Assembly (NCBI GenBank): GCA_033557465.1
Contig: CM066037.1
Span: 513,352,686-513,416,685, forward strand
Length of the DNA stretch: 64,000 nt
Source: Ichthyophis bannanicus
Taxonomy: Eukaryota > Chordata > Amphibia > Gymnophiona > Ichthyophiidae
Direction: 5' to 3'
Shown here: piece by piece, positions 22,638 through 33,543 of the stretch
Layout of the letters: each line of letters opens with the position of its first letter
Numbering within the stretch: position 1 is the stretch's first letter
Notes under the pieces: generated by a model
Databases searched by the model: none
What the model was told of the DNA's origin: nothing
What the model saw: only the letters and a program-made list of their open reading frames with translations
Translations under genes and position numbers: made by a program

Positions 22638-23291
22638 GGGGGTCATTCCATAGAGGATGTGCAGGCCCTTGTGTGCCCAATCGGAATCGGACACATAGAG
22701 GTAGATCCGATTCCTAGCCCGTGGGGGCTAGACGTGCCCCATGGGATCAGAATCAGGTCCAGGGTCTGTATGTGCAGGCCGGGATCTGATTCCGATCGGT
22801 CTGCATGTACAGAGCCATACCCAGCTAACTCAGTCAGGCCCCTGAATGGAGCCGCGATCCCTGGCCGCTGACCACTCTTTCCTTTCCCCACAGCCCAACC
22901 CCCAATCTGGCTTTCCATAGCTAGGGTTGGGCTGCATGGAACACTCTTCACCCTTTCACCTTCCTTGCGCTGCCCAGATCTGCCATCCCCTGACATCCAG
23001 GGGGACTTATTCCACCTCCAAGGTGGAATAAGTCCCCCGTCCAGTCTGCCAATCATGGACATACAGGGATGATGTCAGAAGCAGCCCTGTACATCCAGGG
23101 TCACAGACTGCCCACTGCCCGCCCTAACTCTGCCTCCGCAATGCCCCCTCCCACCCATGTCTAAGCCTCCCTGTACAAACTCCCTGTTCGTATGAGGAGG
23201 CTTCTGACAGGTTGGGCAGGGGGGTGAATAGAGGGGATGGACGTCCCAATGGGACATCCATCACCGTTATTTGCGTGACAGAATGACCCCC
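22638..23291. mobile_element. TIR element family A, inverted copy, 654 bp
   Basis: Begins GGGGGTCATTC and ends GAATGACCCCC, a perfect 11-bp terminal inverted repeat. AAG flanks both sides (22635-22637 and 23292-23294). Deleting the element plus one AAG restores the interrupted LINE frame (minus strand ...L-E-H-L-L-F-T-Q-L...). The host gene itself therefore proves a 3-bp target duplication. The interior is the reverse complement of the copy at 14418-15088. Confidence 0.92.
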
Positions 23292-24170
23292 AAGATGTTC
23301 AAGTACTTTAGAGAGAAATAAAGGATGGAGACAGGCCGGTAAATGGCTAAGATGGGAACATCAAGGGAAGGTTTCTTCAGAAAGGGATGGATGATTGCAG
23401 ATTTCCAAGAGAGGAGCATGATACCAGTTGAAAGAGATTTACAAAACATTGAGTGAGCCCTTGGAAGAAGGGCAAGGGAATCCAAAGTAATCCAGGAAGA
23501 GGGAATAGGGTCAGAAGCACAGGTGTTCTTACGCAAGGATCTGACGACCTTAGAAAGAGACAGAAGAGAAGACAGAGTGAAGAAAGACCACCGATGAGGA
23601 AAAATGGGAGGGGGTGTTAGAGGGGGAGAGGGAGGGAAAGCCGAAGATTCAGGGACAACAGGAGGGAGATTGGGAGAGGAGACAGCACAAGGGAAAGTGC
23701 AGGGAAGGCAAAGAAGCCCACAGCTGAGTGAGCTTACCTTGGAAGAAATGACCAAACTGCTCTGTAGTCAGGGCAGAAGGGTGGGATGAAGAGGAGGGAG
23801 GACAAAACAGCTACAAGACCATATTGAAGGGCTGCTTGGATGAGTTAGCAGAGGAAGCAATAGCAGCAGAGAAGTAAGTTTTCTTGGCAGTAGCTAGAGC
23901 CGAGTGGTAGTGAGCACAGTGAGTGTGAAAATTGATGAGATGGCTGAAAGACTGTGAGCACCTTTGGTGGAGCTCCGCTTGCCTTATCTGATGTTGGAGA
24001 GGGGAAAGACTGGGATGGAACAAAGGCTGGTGGTGCTTCAAAGCAATGAACCTGAGGTGCTGAGGGGCAAGGAACTCAAGAGTGGAAGACAGGAGGGAAT
24101 TCTAGGTGGAGACCTGGTCATCAACAGGGAGGGAGTCAAAGGTTATGGGAAAAGGTTTGTCTGAGGACAG

Positions 24171-24213
24171 ACTAGATAGGCCATATAGTCTTTTTTCTGC
24201 TGTCATGTTTCTA
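24171..24213 (+). mobile_element. 43-bp CR1-a 3' end inserted in LINE
   Basis: ACTAGATAGG...TTTTTTCTGC...GTTTCTA is the last 43 bp of a CR1-a element in plus orientation. A perfect 9-bp direct repeat TGAGGACAG flanks it (24162-24170 and 24214-24222). This is an extreme 5' truncation inside the minus-strand L2-clade LINE. Confidence 0.8.
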
Positions 24214-25089
24214 TGAGGACAGGAAAGTGGCTAACATTTCAGCAGTGATTCAGTAAAAGGGGCGTGAGAAGATAGGGAGGGGGGCTTACTGTCCCTATAG
24301 AGAACACAAGGTGATAAGTGAAACAGAATACAGTGATGATTGGACCATGAGAGAGGAAGAACAGAGGAGATCAAGATGGGAAATGGAAAAATAGGGGAGG
24401 TAAAAAGCAGATCCAAAAGGTGCCCAGCCGCATGGGTAGCTGGAAGCACAAGCTAGGACAAGGAAAGATCAGAAGCTAAGTGAAGGAGAAGCTGGTCCCT
24501 CACAGAGGTGGAAGCATTGAAATCTCCCAGGGTAGCTAGGTTGCGGTACTGAATAGTCATTTCAGAGATAGCCAGCAGCAGCCGGTTCCAAAAACAGGAG
24601 GACAGAGTAGGGGGACAGTAAAGAAGGAGAAAGTGAGTACGAAGGGAAGATCTGACAGAAACGAGAAGAGATTCGGGATAGAGGAGATCTTCAGAAGCTC
24701 CAAGGAAGAATGGTAAACAATGAGAAGACCACCCCCACTGTGTTTTAAGCGAAGGGTGGATAGAATAGAAAAATCAGAGGGAGGCTCCTGATACAACAGA
24801 CATTCCTCCCCGTCCTTGAGCCAGGACTCGGTCAGGAACACCAGATCATGGTGGTGTATATGCAGGAGATATGCAAGCAGAGGAACCTTTGCACGAATGG
24901 AACGTGCATTAAGCAGGGAACAGTGACAGAGAAAAGATAGTGGAGGGAGACGTGTCTGAGGCCACGAGGGGACAGGAGGACAGATTAGCTGGAATTTGGG
25001 AGTGTGGGAAAGAGGGCGGGATCTGTTACTGGTCTTATTGCCATAGGACCCACACTGTTTTCATATCTGGATGGCCTCTGCTCTCTATG

Positions 25090-25265
25090 TCCTTTTGGTT
25101 ATGCGGACTTCAGAATTAGACAGAAGCCCTCCAACAAGGTCTCACCAGTGATCTGTACAAGTGAATTACCATCTTCTTTTTTTAAGGTTGGTTGCATCCT
25201 GTTCAATATACCTGATATCTACCATATTATTAAGATTTCTAAACAACAGATAGAGGCACATCACT
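25090..25265 (-). mobile_element. Old CR1 remnant
   Basis: GGACTTCAGAATTAGACAG, AAGGTCTCACCAGTGATCTG and TACAAG...ATTACCATCTTC are diverged reverse forms of the CR1 segment encoding LEYCVQFW and upstream residues. No open frame remains. Confidence 0.5.
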
Positions 25266-27008
25266 GAAATCTTAAGTACTAGTAGTATTTATTTGCATTC
25301 TGTGTGCTACAGCCCTCATGTACACACTAAATTGGTCTGACAAGATGTTAGCACAGAGAAGGGCATAAGACTTAAGATTTGCCTAAGTGTCAACATTATG
25401 AACCAACTCTTGGGCCGGTCTTGCTCATGAGCTTTGAGTCCGCTCATGTCTCTCTCTCTCTCTCTCCCTCACCTGCCTCCTCTGTCCCTTTCCAGTGGTT
25501 GCAGATGCCTAATACAGCCAATCCACGTCTTCCTTCATGGCTCCAAGATCAGCATGGTGTCTATATCTATGGAGCGCGGCATGACTCAAAGAGCTGATTT
25601 TGGAACCATGCGTGTGAAAGGATGAAGAACATGTGTTCAGACAGCAGGAGAAGTAGCCAGATTAGAAACACCATAAAGAGGTATTGGGAGGGAGGAGCAG
25701 GAACAGGTTTGAAGCTCTGGAAGGTGAGGGAATACATTGCCCATGTTCTTTCAGGCAGGGCTGTACCAAGCTAGAAACGCACGCCGTGCGACTAAGAAAT
25801 CTGGTGCCCCCCTCCCCCTCAGCCACATGCAGCAACTCTCTCCTTTTGAGCTTTCTCGAAGCCCAGTAATGCACACCCCTGCATTCAGGAACTATCAAAT
25901 AGAGTTGGGCCCTTATCAAAGATTAGCTGGGATCTGCAGTAATGGAAAAAAACATTAAAATTCCCATTCCATTTTCGCCAATAGGATCTGGATTTCATTC
26001 CAGCTCAGCTTGTCTCCTCCCCAGTTGCAGGGTTCTGAAAGGAGCCCAAATGCATGGCCCCCAGCTGACACTGGGCATATAAACCAGGGGAAAAATCTCC
26101 AAGTAGCTGAGAATGGGGGCTCATGATGCCAGTTCCAGCTGAACTGGAGGCCCAAGGTTACTGGAGAAATCTGCCAGGTCAATATAAAACTCCATGTCTC
26201 TCTGATCTGCGTGCGGCACAGTGGGTGTGCTGGCAACCAGTTCAAGTAACCCATATATAAAGCATCACGTGCACCAGCTGAATCACTTTTCTTACAATGG
26301 TTCTCTCATTCTCACAGTGCGCTCTTAAAATAGACACTGCACTGACAATTAAGTCAATTATAGAAACAATAAGCTAACTGCTTTTAATTCAGCTGAAAAG
26401 CTGATTTATAATCAAAATTATGCTAGTAACCTTTAAAACTGTCCATTTACATGGAGCCTTCCTGCGCTTTTTGATTCTTCTAAGTAGAAATGCAAATGAA
26501 AATTGATCTACAGCAAAACAACAGCAAACAGAATTTAACTTCACTGAATTACAGGGGCATTGGCTAAACAGGGTCTTGAAAGCATTCAAAAGAATAAAAA
26601 GTGCAGCTGTACTGTTCCTTCTTGCCACTTGCTTGGTTAAACCTTCCATTTCATTTGGAAGTTTTGATGTTTTCTTTGACCCTTGAAAACCAGACAAGCT
26701 CCTTGCCATGGTCTCCCTTTGTTTTTACTGTGGTGCAGAGGCCATGAGCAGGTGACCTGTCTTTATGCTGGTATTTGCATACCTTAGCTGCTTCGTGAAG
26801 GGTGATAAACCAAGGCAAGTAGTACTCCCCATGGAATTCGGCAGAATTTACACAGCGTGAGAATGAGATGGGGGGAGAGTGTATGTGTGTATGCATGTTG
26901 GAGGGGAGGTACTGAGCTAGGAGGGTTGGGATGGATACAGAAAGTGGAATGGACAAGCTGGGGTGAGTATATTGGGGTGGGAATGCACCATCTATGGCTT
27001 TATATTCA
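25266..27008. other. No recognisable gene; short (TC)n at 25449-25466
   Basis: Mixed unique-looking sequence. A short CT-rich microsatellite sits at about 25449-25466. Short open frames on both strands have no recognisable motif. Confidence 0.4.
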
Positions 27009-27494
27009 ATGGGTATGATATTCAGGGGGGAGGGGGAGGGGGCTAGCACTGCTAAGGCGGCTGGCCAATGACACTGAACAAAAGACTCAGATACTCAATG
27101 CCAGAGCCATAAATGGCCACTGGCATTGAATATATGGTCAGTCGAATAACAAAGCAGCTGACTGGTCAGTGGTAATATTCAGCTGCTGCCTAGTGAGCTT
27201 CTGAAATGAAAGTTAGGTCAGTCTTTCAGGTGCCTAACGTTTGCCGCTTTGCAATAACCGTACAGTACTGATATTCAGCCACTGAAAGTCAGGCAAGCTT
27301 ATTGCCGGTGGCCACCCCTACTCTGCCGTAGAAACGCCCTGATGCTAACCGGCTAGCACTGGGGCATGCAGCCGTGAAACCCAGGGATATTCAGCAACAC
27401 GAACCATGCTTCCGCCGCTGAATATCCTGGTCAGCGCAATTAATGCGTTTCGTAGGTCTGCGCGCAGTGTTAATTGCTTTGAATATCCCTCCCC
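27009..27494. mobile_element. TIR element family B copy
   Basis: Starts GGGTATGATATTCAG and ends near GAATATCCCTCCC, matching the family B ends at 10241-10964. The interior shares GGCATTGAATAT, TATTCAGCTGCTGCC and GATATTCAGC. Its right end forms the pyrimidine run directly upstream of the exon candidate at 27502. Confidence 0.65.
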
Positions 27495-27501
27495 CCTCTA
27501 G

Positions 27502-27621
27502 GTTTCTGATTTTGAGGACTTAATTTGGCAATCCAGAAAGCCTGAAAGTAATTCCGATCGGTTGATAGCATTGATCTTGAAATGGCTGGCATCTGAAATA
27601 GATACTGCAGTGTTGCAAGCG
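27502..27621 (+). CDS. Candidate host exon, 120 bp, unidentified protein
   Basis: An open 40-codon block is preceded by a pyrimidine run and AG (CCCTCCCCCCTCTAG, ending at 27501). It is followed by GTGAGC at 27622, a good donor site. Its length is a multiple of three. The translation looks protein-like, with an acidic/aromatic start (SDFEDLIWQSRKPESN) and an amphipathic stretch (RLIALILKWLASEID). I do not recognise the family. The frame happens to stay open to 27861, so a longer exon or chance cannot be excluded. The acceptor's pyrimidine tract lies at the end of a transposon. No other exon of the same gene was found, which is expected if introns are long. Confidence 0.3.
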
Positions 27622-27721
27622 GTGAGCAGTACCGACAACTCAGAGTTCCACTTGGACTATGTGTATGCTAAACTAAAATTCCCAAACACCAGAAGTCATA
27701 ATTATGGTATAGTATCACAAT

Positions 27722-28087
27722 CAGGACCATACCTAGCCAGGTGCGAGCGGTGTGGCCACACAGGGCGCAAAGGCTTAAGGGGTGCATGTCAGCTGCCTGC
27801 CGTTGTCTGCTGCTGTCACTTTTTTTTCTTTCAGTGGCAGCAGGCAGCGGCAGACAGCTGAAATGTGCCCCTTAAGCCTTTTTGCGGTACGCTAAGCAGG
27901 TCTGCTCCCTCCCTCCTCTGACGCAGCATCAGAGCAAGGAGGGACAGATCTGCTTAGCGCGCCAGTAACTGCACATCGGGCACACCTCTTCTCTCTCGCT
28001 GCCATCCAGAAAGGGGCTGGATTGAGGTGGGGGGGGCACCCAATGTGCAAGTCACACAGGGCACTATTCACGCTCGTTATGGCCCTG
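27722..28087. mobile_element. hAT-like MITE with two internal hairpins, 366 bp
   Basis: Starts CAGGACCATAC and ends GTTATGGCCCTG. Flanking 8-mers ATCACAAT (27714-27721) and ATTACAGT (28088-28095) agree at six of eight positions, both differences being transitions; this fits a hAT 8-bp duplication. Inside, GGCTTAAGGGGTGCATGTC pairs with a downstream inverted copy ending CCCCTTAAGCC. A second pair is CGCTAAGCAGGTCTG-like (GCTAAGCAGG / CTGCTTAGCG) around a C/T-rich stem. Confidence 0.75.
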
Positions 28088-28189
28088 ATTACAGTATCCC
28101 TGTACTAAAACACCCCCACTGCATCTTTGTATGAGAACTTCATCCTTACTGCAGTTTAAATTCATTCTTAAAGACAGAGGGGCCGTGGC

Positions 28190-28515
28190 ACTTTAATATT
28201 TACAGGATATTCAATAGCTGCATCCGGAAAGAAACTCCCTCTGAATATCCAGGCTCGGTGGTGCCTTTATCCGTCCATCTTGCAATTTAAGTTTGGCAGA
28301 TTATTGCCAGCTGAATTTTGGGTCAGCTGGATAAAGTCACCATTTATCTGATTAGCGCTAACACTGCTCTCGCCCCGCCCACTGACCGCTCCTACTCTAA
28401 CTGGATAGATGCTGGAGATATTCAGTAACACTATGCGGATACCGCCGCTGAATAGTGTGGTGAGTGCCTTTAGCCAGCTGACCTCTCATTGGCTGACCAG
28501 TTAAGTCCTTTGTAT
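28190..28515. mobile_element. Family B fragment
   Basis: Contains GGATATTCAATAGCTGC, GGAGATATTCAGTAAC and CCGCCGCTGAATAGTGTGG, family B wording. The ends are unclear. Confidence 0.45.
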
Positions 28516-28552
28516 ATCGACTCCATTGATTATACTGTAATTTTGGTGGTAT

Positions 28553-29140
28553 ATTTTATTTTATTTATTTATTTATATTATTTCTATACCGCGCTCTTTA
28601 AAATCAGCGCGGTTTACATGTAACAACAATTTGTACAACACAGAGGAGCATGTGATGCACATTACAGAGAACAGGTTTATACAACTTGGGTTTCACAGGG
28701 GTAACTATATACAACTATGTACAACTCAGCTGTTTGTCTACCGGTATGCCACAGATACGGTACACGACACTCTCTGAAGTACATACATTTTAGGTTATAT
28801 ACATATTTGGGCAGTCGTATTCAGACTGTGGGTATGTTATCATGCCCTGGGTGTGCCGCTGGTGTCATTGTGGTGGGTGGAGGGTAAGCTTCGTTGTGCC
28901 ATTTCACTGGGCAGGGAGTAATGTAGGAGGAATAGATGGTGTTTCAGTGCCTTCCGAAATTGGGTGAGGTCAGTTATTGCCCGGATGGAGGTTGGGAGGG
29001 CATTGCAGAGCGTAGGTGCGTAAAATACAAATGCTTGGTTCTTTGCTGCCTGGGAGCATTTTGTTATTGATCTAGGGATTACGAGTGTGTTTGCAGCGAA
29101 TGACCTTCTGGCCCTGTTTGCAGGCATGGGGAGGATATTG
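28553..29140 (-). pseudogene. L2-clade LINE, C-terminal end and 3' tail
   Basis: On the minus strand 29127-28840 reads NRARRSFAANTL, FVFYAPTLCNALPTSIRAIT and LTQFRKALKHHLFLLHYSL, the extreme C-terminus of an L2-clade ORF2. The same signature appears at 53640-53850. The 3' region ends at about 28553 with CCGCGCTGATTTTAAAGAGC and a (TAAA)n-type run on the minus strand. It is 5' truncated. Confidence 0.8.
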
Positions 29141-29246
29141 GGGGCGTTATGTAATTGATGTAGATTTGAAGATTATATTTTTGTCAACTGCTGTGATGTA
29201 TTTATTATGGAAAGTGGTACATCAAATTTCAATAAACATACATCTT

Positions 29247-29653
29247 GGATCACGTTTACTAAAGAATGCTCTAGTAGTGTGCATTTGGGCCACAGGTTTT
29301 AGCAACTTCAGGGGGTGTGTGCATCCATCCTCCTGCCATTGGTACATTACTAGCATGTGGCACTAAGGAACCCAGCATGTGGGTGCACTTAACACCACCC
29401 ACTAAGTTGGCATTAAGTGCACCCATGCTAACAGCTACATTCGTGGTAAGTGCGCAGCCGTAATGCCTGTGCTAATCGCGATGAGCTATCAATAGGCTCA
29501 TTCTGCCCCAACCCGTCCTGTCTCTGCCCAGTCATACGCCACCCAGTTAGTGCAGGACATTTAGCATGGGCCCTGTTCTAACGTCTAGTATGGTGCACTC
29601 ACAGAGTGCTACGCCCCTCACTAACGGCCAGCACGGTTTAGTAAACATGCCCC
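29247..29653. mobile_element. Family C-like TIR element
   Basis: The left end ATCACGTTTACTAAAG and the right end GTTTAGTAAACATGCCCC form an inverted pair of the family C type. The interior is rich in GTGCACTTAACACC-type words also seen at 37130. No coding capacity. Confidence 0.55.
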
Positions 29654-29704
29654 TTTGTGTTACTTTGAAAATACATTATGCAGAATTTTAAAAATATCGT
29701 GCTC

Positions 29705-30140
29705 GACATTCAGTTACTGTGGCTAGTGCTGCTAAAGTGGCTAGCCATTAGACCCGATGTTCGATGCCAGGAGCCTATCTGGGCCCTGGCATTGATTATC
29801 TGGGTAGCTCGGATTTCCATACAGCTAACCAAGCAGTGGTAGTATCCAGCTGCTACCCAGTTGGCTTCAGCAGCAAACGCTAGGCCAGGCTTTACCGTGC
29901 CTGCCTTTTCCTACACTGTGATAACCGGGCGGTGGCTCAATAGTGCTCCTGCCCAGTTATTGCTAGGTGCCGTGTCCGCCCTTCCCCGAAACACCCCGAT
30001 GCTAGCTGGTGACCATTGGGGCGTGTTGCAGCGGCACCTCAGCAGCACTAACCATGTTACTGCCGCCGAATATCCCAGACAAGGAGATTAACACAGTTAG
30101 CAGGTCTACTCATTGTGTTAATCCCGTTAAATATTGCACC
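29705..30140. mobile_element. TIR element family B copy, degraded
   Basis: GACATTCAGTTACTGTGGC at the left, TTAAATATTGCACCC at the right, and interior words CTGGCATTGATTATCTGG, AACCGGGCGGTGGC and CGCCGAATATCCC match family B. Confidence 0.5.
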
Positions 30141-30215
30141 CATTGTCTGTAGAAGTGTCTCTTCTTTCCAGAATTAGCTTACATATGATGCCATGCTTGC
30201 AGTTCTGCCTATGAA

Positions 30216-30434
30216 GGGGGTATTTTACTAACGGGCCCTGTGTACGCCTTGTAGCACTATACACATTAGTAGTAATAGTAATAGTGCACCTGGATTAATG
30301 TAGCACATGCTATGGGACAGGGCTCCACGTTCACCGTCTGTTAACTCGGAGGTGTTGCACCTAACACACCACGGTTTCGGCTCTACTAGTGCATTAGGTG
30401 CAACACCTTAGTACCCATTAGTAAAAAAAACCCC
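30216..30434. mobile_element. Short TIR element, family D-like
   Basis: The left end GGGGGTATTTTACTAACGGG and the right end CATTAGTAAAAAAAACCCC are inverted partners. The interior has facing copies of a GTGTTGCACCTAAC / TTAGGTGCAACACC pair, predicting a stem-loop. Confidence 0.6.
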
Positions 30435-30961
30435 TAAATGTTATATAGCCAGAAAAACCTATTTCAGATAATGCAAATGACAGCAGTGGAAAGAACAGAT
30501 GCGTGCAGCCCCGTGTGCAAAAAGGCGGAAGACACACATTCCGTTTTAATTATAGGAAAAGTGTTAGAACAAATTGTCTTCTGTATTTCTCAGTTCTAGA
30601 AGTTTATTTGCCATAAAGAAGTTTAAAATAACTTACATCAAATAGTTGCTTTGCAAAAGCTGTTCTTAAGCTGTCTCTGGGCTCCTTTCCATGCAATTTA
30701 ACCTAAACGTTAAACTGCTCCATGACAAAACCACTTCCCTCTCTCTTCAATAGCTCTGTCACCGACATAAAACCACCTAGCATCCACGACTACAATAGAT
30801 ATGCTTGCTATCCAGACATGAAAAAATTGCATCAAAATTCTGCAGTATACAGTATGTCTCCCCCACCCATCAAGGGCAAGCTAATTTGCCAGGTTACAAA
30901 TACAGTAATTGCAAATAAGTCACATTTCTTTCACTGTTACCTTCTGTAAATTTAATATTTT
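30435..30961. other. No recognisable feature
   Basis: AT-rich stretch without repeat or gene signature. Confidence 0.4.
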
Positions 30962-31165
30962 TTTTTATAATGCTTTGTCATTTCAGTCAAAGCAGTTTAC
31001 ATTGTAACTTAAACTTGGTAATGTACATTAAACAGGGACATAACTTGGATTTCTGAGGCAGCGGTTAAGTGACTTGCTCAAGGCCCCAAGGAGTGCTAGT
31101 GGGAACTGAACCCTGATCTCTTGATTCCCAAGCCAGTGCTCTAATCATTAGGCTGCTCCTCCACT
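30962..31165 (-). mobile_element. tRNA-headed CORE-type SINE
   Basis: On the minus strand it begins near 31165 with GGAGCAGCCTAATGATTAG (A box), then the B box GGGTTCAGTTCCC, the CORE block TTGAGCAAGTCACTTAACC and an L2-like tail with GTAAACTGCTTTGAC. A near-full-length copy. Confidence 0.75.
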
Positions 31166-31362
31166 GATATCTTTATTGGTGGACATATGAGAAACTGGGG
31201 TGTTTTTTAATTATTCCATGAAGGTCTGGATGTACAAAAATGCAGATAATTTGCATAATAGCAAGAACACACAAAACCGATCTGATACTCAAGCATAAGA
31301 GATGCACACATTGACTTGATGATCAGATTGCAATGTTGTAAATGTAAAAGTCCTCCCTATCT

Positions 31363-32696
31363 ACATAAGAACATAAGATATGCCATACTGGGTCAGACCA
31401 AGGTCCATCAAGCCCAGTATTCTGTTTCCAACAGTGGCCAATCTAGGTCATATGTACCTAGCAGTTTCCCCAAGGGACACAGGTTCCACAATGCTTGTAT
31501 TGCTTCAAGCATTGATATCCTGGGTCCCTTCTTAATAATGGTTTATGGACCTTTCCTCCAGGAACTTGTCCAAACCTTTTTTAAACCCAGCTACACTAAC
31601 AGCCTTTACTACATCCTCCGGTAACAAATTCCAGAGTTTGATTACACGTTGAGTGAAAAAATATTTTCTTTTATTAGTCTTAAATAGTTTACCCTGTAGC
31701 TTCATTGCATGTCCCCTAGTCTTTCTATATTCTGATAAGGTAAACAATCAATCTACGTTTACCCGTTCCACTCCGTTCATTAATTTATAGACTTCTATCA
31801 TATCTCCCCTCAGCCGTCTCTTTTCCAGGTTAAAGAGCCCTAACCTTTTTAGCCTTTCTTCATAGGAGTATCCTTTCTTCCCCTTTACCATTTTGGTGGC
31901 TCTTCTCTGAATCTTTTCTAAAATCGCTATATCCTTTTTAAGATACGGCGACCAGAATTGCACACAATATTCAAGGTGCGGTCTCACCATGGAACGATAT
32001 AAAGGCATTATAATATCTTTTGTTTTATTTTCCATTCCTTTCCTTATCATACCTAGCATTCTATTTGCTCTCTTGGCCGCCGCTGCACACTGGGCCGAGG
32101 GTTTTAACATGGTATCCACAATGACGCCTATATCTTTTTCCTGGGTGGTGGTTCCTAATGTGGAACCTTGCATCGTGTAACCATAGTTTGGGTTGTTCTT
32201 CCCTAGGTGCATAACCTTGCACTTGTCCACATTAAATTTCATCTGCCATTTTGATGCCCAGTCTTCCAATTTATCAAGATCCTCTTGCAATTTTACACAA
32301 TCCTCTTGGGTTTTAACAACTTTAAATAGTTTTGTGTCATCTGCAAATTTGACAACCTCACTCGTTATTCCACTTTCCATGTCATTTATGAATATGTCAA
32401 AAAGCAGCGGACCCAGCACAGATCCCTGGGGTACACCACTATTCACCTTTCTCCATTGGGAAAATTGGCCATTTAGCCCTACCCTTTGCTTTCTATCTTT
32501 TAACCAGTTCCTGATCCACAATAGTACACTGCCTCCTATCCCATGACTCTTTAGTTTTGACAAAAGTCTCTGATGAGGGACCTTGTCAAATGCTTTCTGA
32601 AAGTCCAGATACACAATATCAACTGACTCACCTTTGTCCACCTGATTATTCACTCCTTCAAAAAAACATAACAGATTAGTAAGACAAGATCTAACT
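31363..32696 (-). mobile_element. CR1-b LINE, 5'-truncated, best copy
   Basis: The 3' end is at 31363 (ACATAAGAACATAAGATATGCC on the plus strand). The untranslated region runs to 31531 and the reverse transcriptase to about 32696, where a family D element begins almost at once. It is the reference CR1-b copy for 8212, 35743, 42967, 55190 and 63278. Confidence 0.9.
31532..32696 (-). pseudogene. CR1-b ORF2 reverse transcriptase, one stop codon
   Basis: The frame runs from about 32696 (RSCLTNLLCFFEGVNNQVD, continuous with the GTG-initiated frame at 32653). It includes motif A (IVYLDFQKAFDKVPH), SGVPQGSVLGPLLF and the catalytic FADD (residues 103-106 counted from 32653). LHLGKNNPNYGYTM-like VMHLGKNNPNYGY, PLYRSMVRPHLEYCVQFW and RGDMIEVYKLMNGVE follow. 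A TGA at 31748-31750 interrupts it. The same frame then continues to 31532 with SEYRKTRGHAMKLQGKLF and VIKLWNLLPEDVVKAVS, ending ERSINHY. The copy at 42967 has CGA at this codon, so a CpG-type C-to-T change explains the stop. The endonuclease is missing. Confidence 0.9.
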
Positions 32697-32699
32697 TAA

Positions 32700-33543
32700 G
32701 GGGCCCTCTTACTAAGCTGGGGCAATGGTTACTGTGGGATAACTGCTACCGCATGCTAAGAGCAGTTAGCAGAGTAAAAATCCCATGCTGACAGCCCATT
32801 GTACTCTACGGTTGGATCGGAGTGGAGAGTAGGCATGCTGGCCAATGACAGCTGTCATAAGGGAGGGTTGACACATGCTAGCTGTCACGACTGCTGAGAG
32901 CATAGCTGCACTTAACGCTGCCTCAAAAGTAACCCCCCTTTAAGAGTGAACCTTAGCGGTAGTTTCGCAAGACTACCACTAGTGGCTATGCTGCCATTTT
33001 GGAACTGAGCAGCAAGGCCAGGAGCAGATGGGAATTGCTCCTGTTCAAGTCCCATTAGACACCAGGGAATCCTCTGGGTAAGTCCTGGGGTGGATCAGGT
33101 GGGTGGGAAGCAGCTATTGAGGGGACCTAATCAGCAGAACTACCCTTTGGGGGATAGTTTTGGAAGAAGCATGTTGTGGTGGGGGAGGGGGATATAAACT
33201 AGAAAGGGGGGGGTCAGTACAGTGGTCTTTGTTACTGATGTGTGGAAGTGTTGAAAGTGGTGGGGGAGACTGTCGGGGCTGAGGGGATAATGTGTGAGGG
33301 TTGGGGGAATCAAAATGGGGGGCTTTTTGGTAGTCAGTGAGGGATCAGATCGCAGGGGTGGCTGGCTGTAGCAACATCAGTGGCTGCAACTGTGGCATAT
33401 GGGACCATACATATGTGTGGCTGCTCCTTGCCCGGTAAATGCAGGGCAGGTGCTGGGCGTAGGGTTTGCACTTACTATACTTTAACTTTGCCAGTTAAGG
33501 AGCAGTAAGAGCAGACACTTACCCCACTTTAGTAAAAGGGCCC
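32700..33543. mobile_element. TIR element family D, about 844 bp
   Basis: The left end GGGGCCCTCTTACTAAGC and the right end CACTTTAGTAAAAGGGCCC are inverted partners. The interior is GC-rich on the right half (GGTGGGGGAGGGGG) and non-coding. The target duplication is not clear (TAA on the left; TGAA on the right). A further family D left end lies at 49930 and similar ends at 54509. Confidence 0.7.

Larger units (their letters stand above)
21265..25015 (-). pseudogene. L2-clade LINE ORF2, nearly complete but dead, with two nested insertions
   Basis: Read on the minus strand. The apurinic endonuclease begins near 24920 (SLLNARSIRAKVPLLAYLL, then HDLVFLTESWLKDGEECLLY at about 24850) and continues to about 24230 (HAAGHLLDLLFTSP, LSWSNHH). 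The linker and first reverse transcriptase motifs lie at 24160-23295 (CASDPIPSSWI, WKSAIIHPFLKKP). Motif A (SLDLSSAFILVDH) and CGVPQGSVLAPLLFNIF lie at about 22480-22270, and YFKYLGVILDPALSFHDHI near 22040. The C-terminal HWLPVSFRIHYKVFLLTHRAAHTG and FLSQI lie at 21800-21510. The 3' untranslated region ends near 21265. Several frameshifts and stops occur. A family A element (22638-23291) and a CR1-a tail (24171-24213) are nested in it. Confidence 0.85.
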
